DNA of 64,000 nucleotides from Endozoicomonas elysicola. GTDB taxonomy: Bacteria > Pseudomonadota > Gammaproteobacteria > Pseudomonadales > Endozoicomonadaceae. Of this stretch, positions 52,444 to 61,045 are shown piece after piece. Numbering within the stretch: the first letter of the stretch is position 1; every line of letters begins with the position of its first letter. The notes under the pieces are model-generated. The model made no database searches. It saw nothing but the letters and a program-made list of their open reading frames with translations, and was not told where the DNA came from. The position numbers and the translations under genes were made by a program. The stretch covers positions 1,875,825 through 1,939,824 of the forward strand of contig NZ_JOJP01000001.1 in the NCBI RefSeq assembly GCF_000710775.1. Direction: 5' to 3'.

Positions 52444-52857
52444 GTGAGATCGATTACTGTTGAAGATTGCATGACCCCCAAAGTTGTAACCATTTCTCCG
52501 GATATACAAGTTGTTGAAGCAATTCGTATTTTACTGCAACATAATATTACTGCTGCACCGGTTGTGGATAATGAAGGAGTGCTTGTAGGCATTCTGTCAG
52601 AGTCTGATTGCCTGGAAGGCACGTTGAATGGTAGCTATTTTTCCCAGGATGCCGGTCTGGTAAGTGAATACATGACAAGGAATGTTGTGACGGCCGACCC
52701 ACAGGAAGATATTATCACGGTTTATCAACGATTTATGACTGATAAGGCCTTCAGGGTACCGGTCGTCTCAGAGGGAACCCTGGTAGGGATTTTGAGTCCA
52801 AAGGATTTGATGTCTGCTCTTCTGGAGTTTTACGAGCGTCCAGTGGACTCTGGATGA
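52444..52857 (+). CDS. CBS-domain pair protein
   Basis: 137 residues from the GTG at 52444. The choice rests on an unusually perfect ribosome site: AAGGAGGTGA at 52432-52441, complementary to the 16S rRNA end. The frame is open 23 codons further up from a TTG without such a site. Two CBS motifs: VEDCMTPKVVTISPDIQVVE ... VLVGILSESD, and VSEYMTRNVVTADPQEDI ... TLVGILSPKDLM. Such stand-alone proteins bind adenine nucleotides and sense energy state; the partner is unknown. Confidence 0.85.
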   Translation: MRSITVEDCMTPKVVTISPDIQVVEAIRILLQHNITAAPVVDNEGVLVGILSESDCLEGTLNGSYFSQDAGLVSEYMTRNVVTADPQEDIITVYQRFMTDKAFRVPVVSEGTLVGILSPKDLMSALLEFYERPVDSG

Positions 52858-52910
52858 GGCACTGATGCCTTTTTTATTGGTTCAAATGTCAGCAGATTAA
52901 CAGTTCATAC

Positions 52911-53570
52911 CTACTGCCCAGGCTTATCCTCAGGCGTGGATGAGTCATCAAAATTGAACTTTGGAAGCTCCAGTCCTTTATAAATAGCCAGAATACGCAG
53001 AGTAAATCCGGAAATCAGTGTGATAAGAATAACGCTATTAGCTGAAAGAGGAGTCATTATCAAACCGAAATACAGCCATGCAGAAAGAAATGCAATACTG
53101 CCATAGAGCTCTTTGCGAAAAACCAGTGGTACCTGATTGCAAAGAATATCCCGAACGACGCCCCCAAAAGCGCCGGTAAATACAGCCATGGTTGCAGCAA
53201 TAATATAGCCATGCCCTAATTCAAGCGTTTTCTGGGCGCCAATAATGCTGAAGGTGATCAGGCCTACGGCATCAAGCACCAGAAAAAGCTCAGTCATATA
53301 GCGAATCCAGGGGCGGATGAATAACACCAGCAGGGCAGCTGAGCAGGTAATCATTAGATATTCTGGTTTGCCAACCCATACCATGGGGTGGTTATTCAGT
53401 ACCAGGTCTCGAACAGTGCCTCCGGCGAATGCGGTGCAGCAGGCAATAATTAAAATACCGAATGGATCCATTTTTTTTCTGCCAGCGACAATAGCACCTG
53501 CCATGGCTTCAACTGTTATTGCCAGAATATAGAGTGTTTCAAGCACGTCAGAGACCCTGATTAATTTCAT
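52911..53570 (-). CDS. TRIC-type channel / UPF0126 membrane protein (YicG-like)
   Basis: 219 residues with seven hydrophobic segments in two homologous halves. Each half has a glycine-rich motif: ITVEAMAGAIVAGRKKMDPF with FAGGTVRDLVL, and DAVGLITFSIIGAQKTLELG with AFGGVVRDILCNQVP. This duplicated motif defines the UPF0126/TRIC family; bacterial members are reported cation channels or glycine transporters. A basic, disordered tail follows. Convergent with the CBS gene. Confidence 0.9.
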   Translation of the reverse strand: MKLIRVSDVLETLYILAITVEAMAGAIVAGRKKMDPFGILIIACCTAFAGGTVRDLVLNNHPMVWVGKPEYLMITCSAALLVLFIRPWIRYMTELFLVLDAVGLITFSIIGAQKTLELGHGYIIAATMAVFTGAFGGVVRDILCNQVPLVFRKELYGSIAFLSAWLYFGLIMTPLSANSVILITLISGFTLRILAIYKGLELPKFNFDDSSTPEDKPGQ

Positions 53571-53719
53571 TAAATAACAGCTATTAGGATAGTTATTATT
53601 TTTTTGTTTTATTCGAAATTAAAATAATTTTATAAATTTCTTTTAATTATTGAATTTGCCGTTTATTCATCAGCTAGACTTTTCTTTTATATAAGGAATA
53701 TTTTTGAAAAGGAATTCGC

Positions 53720-56254
53720 ATGGCACATCCACCGTCTGGGCCTTCTGGGGGGCCACAGGTTCTTTCACAAGGGGACTTAAGCTCACAGGGTAAGCTTGGT
53801 GGTGTGAGTGGTAAGTTTGTTACTCCAACGGGTAAGAGAACCGTCAAACCTAAAGAGGTTGAGTCTAAGTTAGGCAAGGGGAGTGTGGGGTCACCTACTG
53901 TTTCACCTGCTAACAAACAGAGAACGATCAGCGCAACTGGCAGCGAAGGGGATGAAGGATTTGAAGATGGAAAAGCGCTGGATAATGCTCTTGCAGCCAG
54001 TCTGGATGATGTAGAAAACGATTCACAAACTTCAGAAGACTCTGCTGTTTTTTCAGGTTCTAATAAGTCTGAAGTTGAAGATGATCCAGAGGATTTGACT
54101 CCTGATACCCATAAAGACTTTCCGGCTTCTGTTGATCCTGCTATAGCTGGGGTTTCTAATCAAAGGGTGGCCAATCCAAGAGAAAGTGAAGATGTTGATG
54201 AAGGGTTCGAAGAAGGAGAAGAGTCAGATCAAGCAACGGTCCCCGGTTCGGGTGATGTAAAAACTGGGATACAGACTCCGGTTCACTCTGCGACTTCGCC
54301 TCAAGTTCAGTATGCGCCAGAAGATGTTGTTTCTCCTCCCAATACAAGCTTTCCGGTTCCTGTTGATTCTCAAACTAATGATGCCTCTATTACGATCAGC
54401 AATACCGGTGCCGACAATGATGCGGCAATTAATGGTGATGAAACGATCACTATCGAAGGTGGCGGGCAGGTTAATAAAGGGAAGTTTTTAAAAGCACTTA
54501 AAGCAGTCGCTAACTGGTTTATGGGGCTTTTTAGTAATAAGATCGCCGTTGGCCTGGCGGTGTTTTTTGCCCTGACTTTCCTTTTTGGTCTTTTGGCAAG
54601 CCCTGCAGGTGCCCCCTTTGTTTTTATATTAATGGCCGGTCTTTCAGCTGCTATTACCTGTGGGTTAACGGGGCTGCTAATTGCTGATCTGTCTCCAGAT
54701 CTTTCAAGGCAACAGCAAGAGCATCAGCAACCCAGCAATAACCAGAATCCAAACCAGCAGAATAATAACCAGAGTGATAAATCATCTTCTGAAATAGACA
54801 AAACGAAGAGCGGCTCTGGTTCAAGTCAACCCAGCGCTGACAGTGTTGATGAAAATGATACGGCTGGCAGCTTTTTTATGAAGCCAAACGGAAAAAAAGC
54901 GCCTGCACCCGTTATCAATGGAGGTGGCAGTTCCTCAGTCAGGGAGAGTCCGGACGCTGCTTCAGCAGCGAGTGCTGTAGACGCTCAGCTTGACAAAATT
55001 TTCGGTACCGAAGCGTTTGATGAATGGCTCAATGAAAACCTTCTTCGTTGGTCGAATAAAGCACAGTTTGCAGAGTTTTCGAAAACCTTACGGGGAAGAG
55101 ATGATTACAAAGAGCTGGCGATGGACGACAAGCTGGATAGTCTTTTAGAAGACCTCCATCGTGAGAGTAATGATCTTTCCTATCTCGCACATTCACCTCT
55201 GGAAGAACTGGATAGCAGCGGTCCCCGCCAGTTTGACAGACTGAATTATTTTAATTCGTCATTTGATAGGGCGCTGGAGTTGCTTGATCCTACTCCCGAA
55301 CATTGTCAGACCATGTTTAACCGGCTTATGAGAGTACTCCCTAAAGAACAGTTTCCCTGGGTTTCCTCCAATTTATACTCTCCTTTGTTATCAATTGGAG
55401 ACCAGCGTAAGAGTCTTGAGGCGCAACCCAGTCAGGAAATTGCCAAGGCTGAAGTATCTGACATGCTGAGGATCGCTTTACGAAGGTTGGATAGCTATGG
55501 GAAGGGAGGAGAGCTTCAAAAAGAAAGTGAAGAGCAGGAAAAGCGTCGCCAGGTTCAAACGGTTAAGCGCAAACGGGCAGCTGATCCTCAAGATGGAAAG
55601 CCTCCAGAAAAAGTCAGGGTCATTGAGAAAACATCTTCAATCGAGGTAAAGCCAGTTGAAACCCATGAAAAGGAAGTTCAGGTTAATTTGAGCCATGAGG
55701 ATCTAGAGGGGAATGCCGAAAGTCGAGCCAGAGTAGCCAAGACTTGGAATCGAGATATTGATGGGCTTGGTCTTGATTGGAAGCCGACAGATGAAAGTAA
55801 ATCGGGAAAAGCCTGGTTTATGAGAATCAAAGGTGAATTGCAAGGTTGTGTTAGTGAATTAAAGTGGAGTAGTACAAACCCTTTTGTGCCAGCTAATGCC
55901 ACTGATATGGAAAAACGCTTCATGGCAACAACAGGTAAATCTGTTCCCCCCTCAGATCTTGATAAGAACTACTTCGAGATTGCTGTTGAACAAGCAGCAT
56001 TGGCTATTAAGGACAAAGTAGAAAAAACCATTACCGAGGAGCAGATTCGTGACCTTAAGAGTGAAGGCTCTAGAGGTTACCAGATGTTTGGTGATTTTAA
56101 GGCCGCATTTGTTGACAGTATTTTGGATGCGCCTCAGGTTGGCAGTGAAAAAACAATGGAGGATGCTTTTCAAGCTGTAAGTGCGAAAGGTCAAGACAAG
56201 CTATTGATTAAAAGTTACATCAGGGGTCACCTTATAAATAAATGGATGCCTTAA
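53720..56254 (+). CDS. Candidate type III effector with Inc-like bilobed hydrophobic domain
   Basis: 844 residues. A Gly/Ser/Pro-rich N-terminus (AHPPSGPSGGPQVLSQGDLS) suits a type III secretion signal. Two acidic repeats follow (GDEGFEDGKALDNA at ~78 and DVDEGFEEGEESDQA at ~159). Two membrane helices lie close together (about 274-294 and 299-323, divided by ASPAGAP), a bilobed pattern seen in chlamydial Inc proteins. A Q/N-rich linker (332-352) leads to a 480-residue charged helical part. No catalytic motif seen. It lies directly before the translocator operon. Confidence 0.55.
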   Translation: MAHPPSGPSGGPQVLSQGDLSSQGKLGGVSGKFVTPTGKRTVKPKEVESKLGKGSVGSPTVSPANKQRTISATGSEGDEGFEDGKALDNALAASLDDVENDSQTSEDSAVFSGSNKSEVEDDPEDLTPDTHKDFPASVDPAIAGVSNQRVANPRESEDVDEGFEEGEESDQATVPGSGDVKTGIQTPVHSATSPQVQYAPEDVVSPPNTSFPVPVDSQTNDASITISNTGADNDAAINGDETITIEGGGQVNKGKFLKALKAVANWFMGLFSNKIAVGLAVFFALTFLFGLLASPAGAPFVFILMAGLSAAITCGLTGLLIADLSPDLSRQQQEHQQPSNNQNPNQQNNNQSDKSSSEIDKTKSGSGSSQPSADSVDENDTAGSFFMKPNGKKAPAPVINGGGSSSVRESPDAASAASAVDAQLDKIFGTEAFDEWLNENLLRWSNKAQFAEFSKTLRGRDDYKELAMDDKLDSLLEDLHRESNDLSYLAHSPLEELDSSGPRQFDRLNYFNSSFDRALELLDPTPEHCQTMFNRLMRVLPKEQFPWVSSNLYSPLLSIGDQRKSLEAQPSQEIAKAEVSDMLRIALRRLDSYGKGGELQKESEEQEKRRQVQTVKRKRAADPQDGKPPEKVRVIEKTSSIEVKPVETHEKEVQVNLSHEDLEGNAESRARVAKTWNRDIDGLGLDWKPTDESKSGKAWFMRIKGELQGCVSELKWSSTNPFVPANATDMEKRFMATTGKSVPPSDLDKNYFEIAVEQAALAIKDKVEKTITEEQIRDLKSEGSRGYQMFGDFKAAFVDSILDAPQVGSEKTMEDAFQAVSAKGQDKLLIKSYIRGHLINKWMP

Positions 56255-56382
56255 ATTTAAATTTAATTCATTTTTCTTATAAAAAATTATCGACCAAGGT
56301 GTAATTGGCAAGAACATTGTTTCATAACCTAGAGTTAAAGGTAGTGCTTTTACGGATATTCCAATAAGACAGGGAGTCAATA

Positions 56383-57261
56383 ATGAGTAACCCAGTTGGC
56401 GGCACTGGTTCCACCGGTACTGAATCAGGAACGACCTCGCCCACAATTACTTTGAACGATGCCAGAATCGCTTCACTGCGTGCTGCAGGTTATACCGATG
56501 CTCAGATTGAAGCCCTGCTGTCACTGGCCGATCCGGATGATCAGGGCAACTCCCTAGCCCCAACACACTTTTATTCCGTCAATAAGCAGACACTTAATTC
56601 GCTGCAGTATACCGGTCAGCTTGATGAGGCTTCCCAGGAGCTGGTCTATCTACAGGCCCCTATTGCTCTGGTTCAGGAAGTCAGCAATCCTGCCAATTGG
56701 AACGGTGATAATTATATAGGTCCCGGGGCTTCAGAAATTAATGCGTACCTTCTGGGTGAACCGGTAGATTTCACCAAGCCCAGTCTGGATGCCTTAATAA
56801 TGTCTGTATTGACGGCCAGGGCGGACATTCTTCAGACACAGCTGGAAGAGCAGATTGAATCCATCCAGCAGAAGAATGATTTGCTTGAAACGGCGAATGC
56901 CTGGCTGGCTGAAGCCAAGTCTTTAAAAACGACTGCGGGCACTTCCGGCAGATCTGAAATCACTCAGGAAATGAAAGATTTCTGGGAGCAAATGGGTGCC
57001 AAGCTTGCTGAAGATTCAAATGGTAACCCGCTTGGTACGGATGGCGATGGTGACGGTCTTCGTTCCTATAATTCCGCAGAGTGGGATGTGAATATTGAAG
57101 CCCTTAAAGGGAAGATTGAGTCTCTTACCAGTCAGTCGCAACTGGAAACCACCAAGCTTCAGCAAACCATCAATAAATACAACCAGACATTTGAAATGCT
57201 TTCGAATTTCATCAATAAGTACTTCCAGTCAATAAGTACGATTATTCAGAATATGCGTTAA
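56383..57261 (+). CDS. Type III secretion tip-like (LcrV/IpaD/EspA-type) protein
   Basis: 292 residues. The N-terminal 26 residues are Gly/Thr/Ser-rich. Residues 27-66 carry the shared motif (LRAAGYTDAQIEALLSLADP, then NSLAPTH). A central part has a coiled coil (TQLEEQIESIQQKNDLLETA). The final helix (LQQTINKYNQTFEMLSNFIN, KYFQSISTIIQNM) resembles the C-terminal coiled coil of tip proteins. Directly upstream of the chaperone and translocators, the tip position. Secreted, at the needle end; inferred. Confidence 0.55.
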   Translation: MSNPVGGTGSTGTESGTTSPTITLNDARIASLRAAGYTDAQIEALLSLADPDDQGNSLAPTHFYSVNKQTLNSLQYTGQLDEASQELVYLQAPIALVQEVSNPANWNGDNYIGPGASEINAYLLGEPVDFTKPSLDALIMSVLTARADILQTQLEEQIESIQQKNDLLETANAWLAEAKSLKTTAGTSGRSEITQEMKDFWEQMGAKLAEDSNGNPLGTDGDGDGLRSYNSAEWDVNIEALKGKIESLTSQSQLETTKLQQTINKYNQTFEMLSNFINKYFQSISTIIQNMR

Positions 57262-57279
57262 CTCATGGAGGAGTCTCAC

Positions 57280-57756
57280 GTGAATAATGAAGATCTTAAC
57301 GGTTATGAAGGTGAAGAGCTGGAGGATATGCTCCTGAATTTCTTCGGTAAGGGGGGAACCTTCAAGGATTTGAAAAACATGAGTGATGATGCCATGGAGG
57401 CTATCTACTCAGTGGCTTACAACCTTTACCAGAGTGGGAAGTACGAAGAAGCGAAGAAGGTTTTTCAGTTTCTATGCTTTTATGACCATTTCAACCGTAA
57501 ATACTTTTTGGGGCTGGGCGCATGTCAGCAAATGCAGAAGCAGTATGACAGCGCTATAGAGATCTTTTCGTTTGCAACGATTCTTGATTCTGATGACCCT
57601 CGTCCAATGATGTATATCGGTGATTGTCATATGGCCAAAGGCGATAAAGAAAAAGCCCAGATAGCCTATGAGACCTCTATTGAATGGTCCGATGGCAGCC
57701 CTGAGTACGCCAAAGACCTGGAGCGTGCCAAGAACATGTTGGAAAATCTTAAATAA
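57280..57756 (+). CDS. LcrH/SycD-type TPR translocator chaperone
   Basis: 158 residues from the GTG at 57280: GGAGGAG lies six bases upstream, while the ATG at 57265 overlaps that site. Three tetratricopeptide repeats: EAIYSVAYNLYQSGKYEEAK, YFLGLGACQQMQKQYDSAIE and PMMYIGDCHMAKGDKEKAQI. These class II chaperones hold the hydrophobic translocators in the cytosol before secretion. Its position just before two translocator-like genes is the standard layout. Confidence 0.92.
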   Translation: MNNEDLNGYEGEELEDMLLNFFGKGGTFKDLKNMSDDAMEAIYSVAYNLYQSGKYEEAKKVFQFLCFYDHFNRKYFLGLGACQQMQKQYDSAIEIFSFATILDSDDPRPMMYIGDCHMAKGDKEKAQIAYETSIEWSDGSPEYAKDLERAKNMLENLK

Positions 57757-57772
57757 CTGAGGAGTAATCAGG

Positions 57773-59386
57773 ATGTCTACTATTCAACAGGGACCTCAGT
57801 CGACGGATCAAACGGGGATAGATCCTTCGCTCTTGCAGCAGCAGAAAAAAGAACAGGTTGCAAAAGAAGAGCGCGTCAGCCGTGGTTACCCACCTGAGAA
57901 CAGTGTTTCCACGGCCAGCGCACAGGACGATATTGATCCACCCATAAAAGCTCAACATAATTTGGATGTGCCAACAGAAGGCTCCGACTCACCTTCAGAA
58001 AAAGTGCTGAAAGAGATCTCTGTCTTTGCAGAAATCGAGAAGCTTGCCAAGTCCGATCCTGAGGCTGCCAAACTAGGCCTGCTTTCAGAGTTTCTCGTTG
58101 AAAATGGTGGACCGGACATATTGGACCCATTCGGCGCTTCTCTTGAGAGACAAAACCCGCTCGCCAAGCACATCAGTACTTTGCAAAGCAATAAGGATCA
58201 TCTCTTGTCCCTCGGATACAGTGAGGAGCTCATTGATGGGCTGCTTGCAATGGCTGATCCCAATGACCCAGACAATTCTCTGGCGAGTATGCACTCATTC
58301 TCTGCCCGGGTTACTGGGAGGTTAGCTGGTGATGACTCACTTGAGAATCTGAGCAACCTGTTTGCAGATACCCTTAACAGGGTTGGCAACTTGAAGGGTG
58401 GGCCTGCTGATCTTCATGCTCAGTTACAGGCAGATTTGAAAAATTTTAATGCCACCTTTCTAAACTCCAAAAAGCATATTGATGTTGATACGGCAACACA
58501 AATGCTTATGAGTATACAAACAAAAATCCAGAATAACCGGCTGTTATTTGACCAGGAAAACATCAAGTTGAATCAGGTGGCCAGGGAGCAGGCCTCAGAA
58601 AAGCGGATAAACAAGATTCTGGACTCTATTGAAAAAGCAAAAGAAGCCAAAAAGGCCGGCATGATCAGTCGAATCTTTGGTTACATTGCCGTAGCCATTA
58701 TGGCGGTTGTTATGGTTGTCATGTTTGCCACTGGTGTTGGTTCGCCTCTTGCCATGGGCCTTATGGCAGCAGCACTTGCCCTGACGGTGCTAATGACAGT
58801 TTCCTCTGAAACAGGCGACTGGATGAATAAAGGTGTCGCACAAATGTTCGAGGCTTTTGGGCTCTCTGAAGAAAATGCCATGATCGGAGCTATGGTCTTC
58901 TGGTCGGCAATTATTCTGGTGTTGAGTGCTGGTGGCGCTGTTGCTGCGGGGGCAGGGACTACCGCATCTACCGCTGCCAATGCTGCTGCCACAGGTACCA
59001 GCGCTGCAGCAGGTGGTGCCTCGGGCGGTGCTACGGTTACGGCTCAGGTAACCACGGCCGCAACCACTACGGCAAGACTTTCCAGAATGGCCAGTATGGC
59101 TGCACGTTTTGCCCGACTGGCGAGAATTGCAGGTGGTGGAGCCATGGTAGGCGATGGCTCATCCAGTGCTGTCAGTACGACCATGCAGTATCAGGCGGAT
59201 ATGTTAAGAGCTGAGGCTAAAGAGCTATTTGCCTGGATGTTGGCAAATCAGCACATCATTGATGACCTGACCGAGGATATCCGTAAAGTTATTGAGGATA
59301 TGCAGCAGGTCTGGCAGGTCATGACTGGCATGATGAAAGACACCAATGAGACGATGACGAAGCTCAATGCCGCTCTCAAAGGGTAA
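57773..59386 (+). CDS. Type III translocator, YopB/SipB/IpaB-like
   Basis: 537 residues. Two hydrophobic regions (GYIAVAIMAVVMVVMFATGV with LMAAALALTVLMTVS at about 304-344, and MVFWSAIILVLSAGGAVAAG at about 376-396) are flanked by helical coiled-coil regions, the architecture of SseC/YopB large translocators that form the host-membrane pore. Residues 142-180 hold the motif LGYSEELIDGLLAMADPNDP, DNSLASMH, shared with the tip-like and the next protein. ATG preceded by GAGGAGTAATCAGG. Follows the chaperone by 16 bases. Confidence 0.8.
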   Translation: MSTIQQGPQSTDQTGIDPSLLQQQKKEQVAKEERVSRGYPPENSVSTASAQDDIDPPIKAQHNLDVPTEGSDSPSEKVLKEISVFAEIEKLAKSDPEAAKLGLLSEFLVENGGPDILDPFGASLERQNPLAKHISTLQSNKDHLLSLGYSEELIDGLLAMADPNDPDNSLASMHSFSARVTGRLAGDDSLENLSNLFADTLNRVGNLKGGPADLHAQLQADLKNFNATFLNSKKHIDVDTATQMLMSIQTKIQNNRLLFDQENIKLNQVAREQASEKRINKILDSIEKAKEAKKAGMISRIFGYIAVAIMAVVMVVMFATGVGSPLAMGLMAAALALTVLMTVSSETGDWMNKGVAQMFEAFGLSEENAMIGAMVFWSAIILVLSAGGAVAAGAGTTASTAANAAATGTSAAAGGASGGATVTAQVTTAATTTARLSRMASMAARFARLARIAGGGAMVGDGSSSAVSTTMQYQADMLRAEAKELFAWMLANQHIIDDLTEDIRKVIEDMQQVWQVMTGMMKDTNETMTKLNAALKG

Positions 59387-59433
59387 TTAATTAAGGTTGT
59401 TTTTACCTTAACGGTGATACATGGAGGTAACGC

Positions 59434-60966
59434 ATGGCTGAGGGAATATCCGGTGCAGACCGCGCGTCGCAGAATGCGCATATGAACATGCTCCTTGAAA
59501 AAGGCGGGACATCAGCAGAAAAGAAAGCGGCAATCAAGAAGGGTGACATTGACTTTCAGCAGGAGAGTTTGCGGATTGCCTCAAAGCAGCATACTGGTAC
59601 TGAGGCATTGAAAGATCTCCAGAAAGCCGGAGAACAACTTAAACCGGCGCTGCCCACTCCTGATGATTTGTCAACGAATCAAATGACGAATGCCAACAAA
59701 ATGCTGGGGGATTTGTCCAAGTCCACTGATAAGGCCATGGAGTCGACCAAACAGCTGTTCAATAATATCTTGAATGGTTCTGTGACCCAAGGTGAAGCCG
59801 CGAAACTGAAATCACACGCAGCCGTCCTTGATGACACGGCATCCTATATGGAGCTTTTGTCTGGCAAAGGCGTGGAAACGGCTGAAGGTAAGCGGCAAGT
59901 ACTGGCAGGTATGGGGGGATTTCATAAGTTCCAACTGGATAACCTTGAGCAGCTGTCAGGCTCTAAGGACATTACCACGTTTCTGGCTGCCCAGCATGGT
60001 GGTGCTAAGGGGTTGGACCAGAAAACGGCGATCCTCCGATCGTTAGGATACAGTGATAGCCAGATTAAAACGCTTATGTCCCTTGCGCCACCGGATACGG
60101 ATGGCAGCCGCCTTGATATGATGCGAGCAGCAGGCTCTGATGTAAAAGCAGTTTTACAGGCTCTCGGGTTTGCCGATGCTGCTGAAGGCCTTGCCGCATT
60201 ATTGAATGGGCAGCATCCGAAGCTTGGTAGTGCAGAACAAAAGCAGCTCCTGGCCAAAATGGGCTTCAGTGACCAGGAGATTGAAGTCATTCTTCTCTCA
60301 AGTCATCCTACGTCACTGAAAAATCAGGCTGCAATGATGCGCAGCGGTCCCCAGGGGCTTGCAGCCCTGCTAGGAGCTAACAGCGCCGGTATGAATTTGC
60401 TTGCTGCAGGCAAAACTTTTGAGGACCTGAAAATACTGGAGCAGCTGGTGGATATCTTTGCAGTGATGGAACTGCTGTTTAAGATGAGTACCACTCAGCG
60501 ACGTCAGGCCAGGGAATTCCGTGCAGTCAATTATGAAGCTGCCAAGAATGAGGTTCTAAACCAGGCTGAAGAGATGAAGAAAGCTGCCTTGATGTCAGCC
60601 ATTGGTGGCTGGGTCAGTGCAGGTACGAAAATCATAGCGGGTGCTGCTTCGATTGGACTTGCCGTTAAAGCCGGTAATGCGCCAAATCAGGGGGCGATGC
60701 AACAGCAGGTGGCTGTGGCGAATGGTGTTTCCCAGGTTATTTCTGCATCCGGCGATATGATTAAAGCGGGTACAGACTATAAGGCTGGTATGCATCAGGC
60801 TCAGGTGAAAATTCATGAAGCGATGCAGAAAACCTATGATAACGCGGCTCAGTCTGAAACTGAGTTTATGAACCTGCATCAAGATATGCAGAAGACAGTT
60901 CTGAGCAAAATGGACGAAATTATCCGGTCATGGTTCGAAACCCTGAAGTCAACAACCAGAGCTTGA
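59434..60966 (+). CDS. Second type III translocator-like protein (YopD/IpaC position)
   Basis: 510 residues. Helical throughout, with one hydrophobic segment near residues 384-412 (ALMSAIGGWVSAGTKIIAGA, ASIGLAVKAG) typical of small translocators, and a coiled-coil end. The shared motif occurs twice: residues 201-223 (LRSLGYSDSQIKTLMSLAPP) and 273-292 (LAKMGFSDQEIEVILLSSHP). GGAGGTAACGC precedes the ATG. A strong terminator follows. Placement and hydrophobic layout support a translocator, though it is longer than YopD. Confidence 0.65.
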   Translation: MAEGISGADRASQNAHMNMLLEKGGTSAEKKAAIKKGDIDFQQESLRIASKQHTGTEALKDLQKAGEQLKPALPTPDDLSTNQMTNANKMLGDLSKSTDKAMESTKQLFNNILNGSVTQGEAAKLKSHAAVLDDTASYMELLSGKGVETAEGKRQVLAGMGGFHKFQLDNLEQLSGSKDITTFLAAQHGGAKGLDQKTAILRSLGYSDSQIKTLMSLAPPDTDGSRLDMMRAAGSDVKAVLQALGFADAAEGLAALLNGQHPKLGSAEQKQLLAKMGFSDQEIEVILLSSHPTSLKNQAAMMRSGPQGLAALLGANSAGMNLLAAGKTFEDLKILEQLVDIFAVMELLFKMSTTQRRQAREFRAVNYEAAKNEVLNQAEEMKKAALMSAIGGWVSAGTKIIAGAASIGLAVKAGNAPNQGAMQQQVAVANGVSQVISASGDMIKAGTDYKAGMHQAQVKIHEAMQKTYDNAAQSETEFMNLHQDMQKTVLSKMDEIIRSWFETLKSTTRA

Positions 60967-61002
60967 TGATCGGGTATTTAAAGGACGTGGTTTATAAGAT
61001 GT

Positions 61003-61027
61003 AGCCAACCTCTGTGGTTGGCTTTTT
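61003..61027 (+). terminator. Strong terminator ending the translocator operon
   Basis: AGCCAACC, loop TCTGT, GGTTGGCT, TTTTC: eight perfect pairs and a T-run, 37 bases after the second translocator stop. Confidence 0.92.
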
Positions 61028-61045
61028 CTTGTATAGAGGGAAGAG

